A stretch of DNA of 8,811 nt, taken from NCBI GenBank assembly GCA_023415525.1, contig JAEZKI010000317.1:1-8811 (forward strand), written 5' to 3'. The DNA comes from Bacillota bacterium (GTDB taxonomy: Bacteria > Bacillota > Clostridia > Lachnospirales > Cellulosilyticaceae). The notes under the pieces are model-generated. The model ran no database searches and was not told the DNA's origin. It saw only the letters and a list, made by a program, of their open reading frames with translations. Below are positions 6,542 through 8,811 of this stretch, piece by piece; the stretch's first letter is position 1; each line of letters opens with the position of its first letter. Position numbers and translations under genes: made by a program.

Positions 6542-6582
6542 AAGTCGGTCTGCTGTAGGTAAAATCGGCAGACTGACTTTTT
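6542..6582 (+). terminator. Terminator or attenuating hairpin between transporter and hydantoinase genes
   Basis: AAGTCGGTCTGCTG (6542-6555) pairs with CGGCAGACTGACTT (6566-6579) as a 14-bp stem. Two G-T positions are wobble-paired in + strand RNA. The loop is 10 nt and the stem runs into TTTTT (6578-6582). It is shaped like an intrinsic terminator but lies only 40 bp before the next start, where no promoter is evident (6583-6605 is an A/T tract). It may therefore be a leaky terminator that lowers downstream expression, or a stabiliser of the upstream mRNA end. Confidence 0.75.
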
Positions 6583-6621
6583 AAACTTATTTTAAAAAAA
6601 TATAAAGGGAGGAAGATAATA

Positions 6622-8748
6622 ATGGCTAATAGGGCAATACGCATAGGCATAGATGTTGGTGGTACCCATACAAAAGCGGTAGCAATAGATAATAATACAA
6701 ATGCCATTGTAGGTAAAGGCTCAGTTATGACAACACATCATGATAAAAATGGCGTTGCTACAGGTGTTGTTCAAGCATTTAATAAGTGTCTTTCAGAAAA
6801 TAACATAAAACCAGAAGAAGTCATATTTATAGCCCATAGTACAACTCAGGCAACAAATGCCTTATTGGAGGGGGATGTTGCTCGTGTAGGTGTTATTGGT
6901 ATGAGTGGTGGAGGGTTTGAAAGTATTTTGGCTAAGAGGCAAACTAAAATTAAAGACATTGATTTGGGAACAGGTAAATTTATAGAGATTAAGCATAGTT
7001 TCATTAAGATTAAAGATATTAATCCTGAAAGTGTAAAAAACACTGTAAAGGAAATGGTTGACCAAGGTGCTGGAGTAATTGTTGCTAGTAAGGCCTTTGG
7101 TGTAGATAATATGAAAGAAGAACGGATTTTTGCAGAAGAAGCAGAAAGACAGAATATACCATGTACTGTAGCATCGGATATTACAAAGCTCTATGGTTTA
7201 ACAACCCGTACACGTACAGCTGCACTAAATGCATCTATCTTACCCAAGATGCTAGATACGGCTAATTCTACGGAGCGAAGCGTTCGGTCTACAGGAATAA
7301 ATGTACCACTTATGATTATGCGTGGTGATGGTGGTGTAATGGAAATAAATGAAATGAAAAAAAGGCCCATTCTAACCATGCTGTCTGGACCAGCTGCCAG
7401 TGTCATTGGTGCTTTAATGTATCTGCGTGCTTCTAATGGTATTTATTTTGAGGTGGGTGGAACCTCTACTAATGTTGGGGTTATAAAAAATGGACGACCT
7501 GCTGTAGATTACTCTATAATAGGCGGACATCGCACCTATGTAAATAGCCTTGATGTTCGTGTATTAGGTGTTGCAGGTGGGAGTATGGTACGTGCCAAAA
7601 AGGGTGCTGTTATAGATGTAGGTCCTCGTTCTGCCCATATTGCGGGTATGGGGTATGCATGTTTTACAGATACAGCTTTATTTGAAGGAGCAAAGCTGTA
7701 CTATATCAAACCACGTGAGAATGACCCCAATGACTATGTGGCCATTCGGTTAAACAATGGTGAAAGTGTTACGATTACAAATACATGCGCCGCTAATGTA
7801 CTGGGTATATTGGGTGAAGAGGATTATGCACGTGGTAATTATGAATCAAGCTACAAGGCTATGAAGCTATTAGCTGATGAAGTAGGCCTGTCTATTCAAG
7901 ATACTGCTAAAGCCATACTGACAAAGTCTTGCGAAAAAATTATTCCTGTTATTGAGGATTTAATTACGAAGTATAAAATAGAGAGAGAACAAATTGTACT
8001 GGTTGGAGCAGGAGGCGGGGCAGGCACGCTATTAACCTTTACAGCAAATATGATGGATTTTAAATACCAGATTCCTGAGAATGCAGAAGTAATATCATCC
8101 ATAGGTGTTGCATTAGCTATGGTCCGTGAAATGGTAGAACGTACAATACCTAACCCAACTGCAAAGGATATTGCAGAACTTAAAAAGGAAGCAAAGGAGC
8201 TTGCTATAAACAGTGGTGCAATGGAGGATAGCCTAGAAATATATGTAGAAATAGATGATCAGGCTCAAAAGGTTACGGCTATTGCCATGGGCTCTACTGA
8301 AGTAAAGACAACCGATTTAATGAAAAATTGTGATGAAGCTGAAGCTATTGAAATCGCAGCTGAATCAATAGGTGTGGATAAAGATCAGGTTACAGTAGCT
8401 GCTACAAACGGTATGATTTTTGTAGTGAATCATACGAATAATGGGAAAAGTCCTGTTAGAGTTATTGATAAAAAAGGATTTATAAAAGTGCAGCGAGCAA
8501 ATGCTCTTGTGAACACCACCACCATGGAAGAGGTTCATGATACACTTAAGAAGATGTGGGATAGTGCAAGTAATTTTTCAAGTGAAGTTCGTATAAATCC
8601 AGATGTTTACGTTGTTGCTGGTTCCCGTGTAATAGACTACTCAGGCATACCTGAATTTCTTCAAGTTTCAGGGCTAATCGAAGCAGAATTATGCGACTGT
8701 AAGCCCTCCGATCAACTCATTCTCGTACTAGCACGAAATGAGCTATAA
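6622..8748 (+). CDS. Hydantoinase/oxoprolinase-family protein (HyuA-like ATPase)
   Basis: The 708-residue length equals that of typical HyuA-type subunits. The N-terminal ASKHA-fold nucleotide-binding motif IGIDVGGTHTKAV is at 8-20 (Hydant_A_N). The central Hydantoinase_A region includes TRTRTAALNASILP (195-208), MIMRGDGGVMEI (231-242), LSGPAASVIGA (254-264), the second phosphate motif FEVGGTSTNVGVI (276-288) and the adenosine-type loop VGAGGGAGTLL (461-471). Known relatives are N-methylhydantoinase, 5-oxoprolinase and acetone/acetophenone carboxylase subunits, which couple ATP hydrolysis to ring opening or carboxylation. The exact substrate here is unknown. E277 and N284 replace Asp at two positions that are commonly Asp in the DxGGTSxD motif. 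Partner subunit HyuB is not recognisable in the window; the next gene's first residues do not resemble it. AAAGGGAGG (6604-6612) precedes ATG 6622. It is probably co-transcribed with the upstream transporter and followed after 16 bp by another start. No truncation is seen. Confidence 0.9.
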   Translation: MANRAIRIGIDVGGTHTKAVAIDNNTNAIVGKGSVMTTHHDKNGVATGVVQAFNKCLSENNIKPEEVIFIAHSTTQATNALLEGDVARVGVIGMSGGGFESILAKRQTKIKDIDLGTGKFIEIKHSFIKIKDINPESVKNTVKEMVDQGAGVIVASKAFGVDNMKEERIFAEEAERQNIPCTVASDITKLYGLTTRTRTAALNASILPKMLDTANSTERSVRSTGINVPLMIMRGDGGVMEINEMKKRPILTMLSGPAASVIGALMYLRASNGIYFEVGGTSTNVGVIKNGRPAVDYSIIGGHRTYVNSLDVRVLGVAGGSMVRAKKGAVIDVGPRSAHIAGMGYACFTDTALFEGAKLYYIKPRENDPNDYVAIRLNNGESVTITNTCAANVLGILGEEDYARGNYESSYKAMKLLADEVGLSIQDTAKAILTKSCEKIIPVIEDLITKYKIEREQIVLVGAGGGAGTLLTFTANMMDFKYQIPENAEVISSIGVALAMVREMVERTIPNPTAKDIAELKKEAKELAINSGAMEDSLEIYVEIDDQAQKVTAIAMGSTEVKTTDLMKNCDEAEAIEIAAESIGVDKDQVTVAATNGMIFVVNHTNNGKSPVRVIDKKGFIKVQRANALVNTTTMEEVHDTLKKMWDSASNFSSEVRINPDVYVVAGSRVIDYSGIPEFLQVSGLIEAELCDCKPSDQLILVLARNEL

Positions 8749-8764
8749 TAGGGAGAATAGTTCT

Positions 8765-8811
8765 ATGCCTAATGACTTAAGGAGTGATGTATTAAAAGTA
8801 CTTACGTATAG
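8765..8811 (+). CDS. Start of an unidentified gene, cut by the window edge
   Basis: ATG 8765 lies 9 nt after AGGGAG (8750-8755) and 16 bp after the hydantoinase stop. It opens a frame reading MPNDLRSDVLKVLTY to the window end. The tight spacing suggests the same operon. Fifteen residues are too few to name a family. The start does not look like a HyuB subunit, which usually opens with a DPxTLEVIRN-like motif. Confidence 0.5.
   Translation, partial: MPNDLRSDVLKVLTY

Noticed and set aside
7263..7292. A locally GC-rich, hairpin-like patch in the hydantoinase gene (ACGGAGCGAAGCGTTCGG) encoding TERSVRS, resembling intragenic repeat insertions seen in some genomes
   Set aside because: It lies in frame at a normal position of the family and the protein has the usual length. 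The encoded peptide fits the expected linker before the conserved PLMIMRGDGG block, so no insertion needs to be invoked.
1..8811. CRISPR arrays, tRNA/rRNA genes, toxin-antitoxin pairs or phage genes
   Set aside because: No regularly spaced repeats of CRISPR size, no tRNA-like cloverleaf noticed, and no toxin, integrase or phage structural motifs in any frame examined.

Overview
The window is AT-rich, low-GC DNA with strong AGGAGG-type ribosome binding sites, compact rho-independent terminators and a cache-type chemoreceptor. This points to a low-GC Firmicute, most likely an anaerobic, motile clostridial organism. That assignment is inferred from base composition and gene content, not from a marker gene.

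Layout, all genes on the + strand unless stated. (1) 2-829: the C-terminal 275 residues of a hybrid sensor histidine kinase (ATPase domain plus receiver), closed by a terminator at 839-867 and followed by a perfect inverted repeat at 871-914. (2) 830-1199: a gene-free stretch with a good SigA-type promoter (972-1000) and a long hairpin (1102-1161) in the leader of a TetR-family regulator gene (1200-1799). (3) 2049-4037: a 662-residue methyl-accepting chemotaxis protein with a double-cache sensor. (4) 4034-4210, minus strand: a decayed 3' end of an ISL3-like transposase, tail-to-tail with the chemoreceptor. (5) 4363-4785: an acidic 140-residue protein of unknown function with its own strong terminator. 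(6) 4786-5233: a gene-free stretch with two overlapping hairpins and, near its end, four ATATTA words at exact 14-bp spacing that merge into a 38-bp perfect palindrome, probably an operator. (7) 5234-6529: a polytopic transporter of the ion-transporter/CitMHS-GntP type. (8) 6622-8748: a single-chain hydantoinase/oxoprolinase-family ATPase. (9) 8765-8811: the first codons of a further gene.

The best-supported functional unit is the last block: a putative regulator-controlled catabolic or salvage operon in which a permease imports a small, probably anionic substrate and the hydantoinase/oxoprolinase homologue acts on it with ATP. A hairpin resembling a terminator between the two genes could set their expression ratio. 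The first half is signalling: a two-component kinase, a one-component regulator and a chemoreceptor, which appear to be separate transcription units.

Nothing here amounts to a demonstrably new multi-gene system. The items most worth following up are the 14-bp phased operator array, the leader hairpin of the TetR gene (its non-Watson-Crick positions are G-U compatible only in the + strand RNA), and the unassigned acidic protein beside an IS scar.
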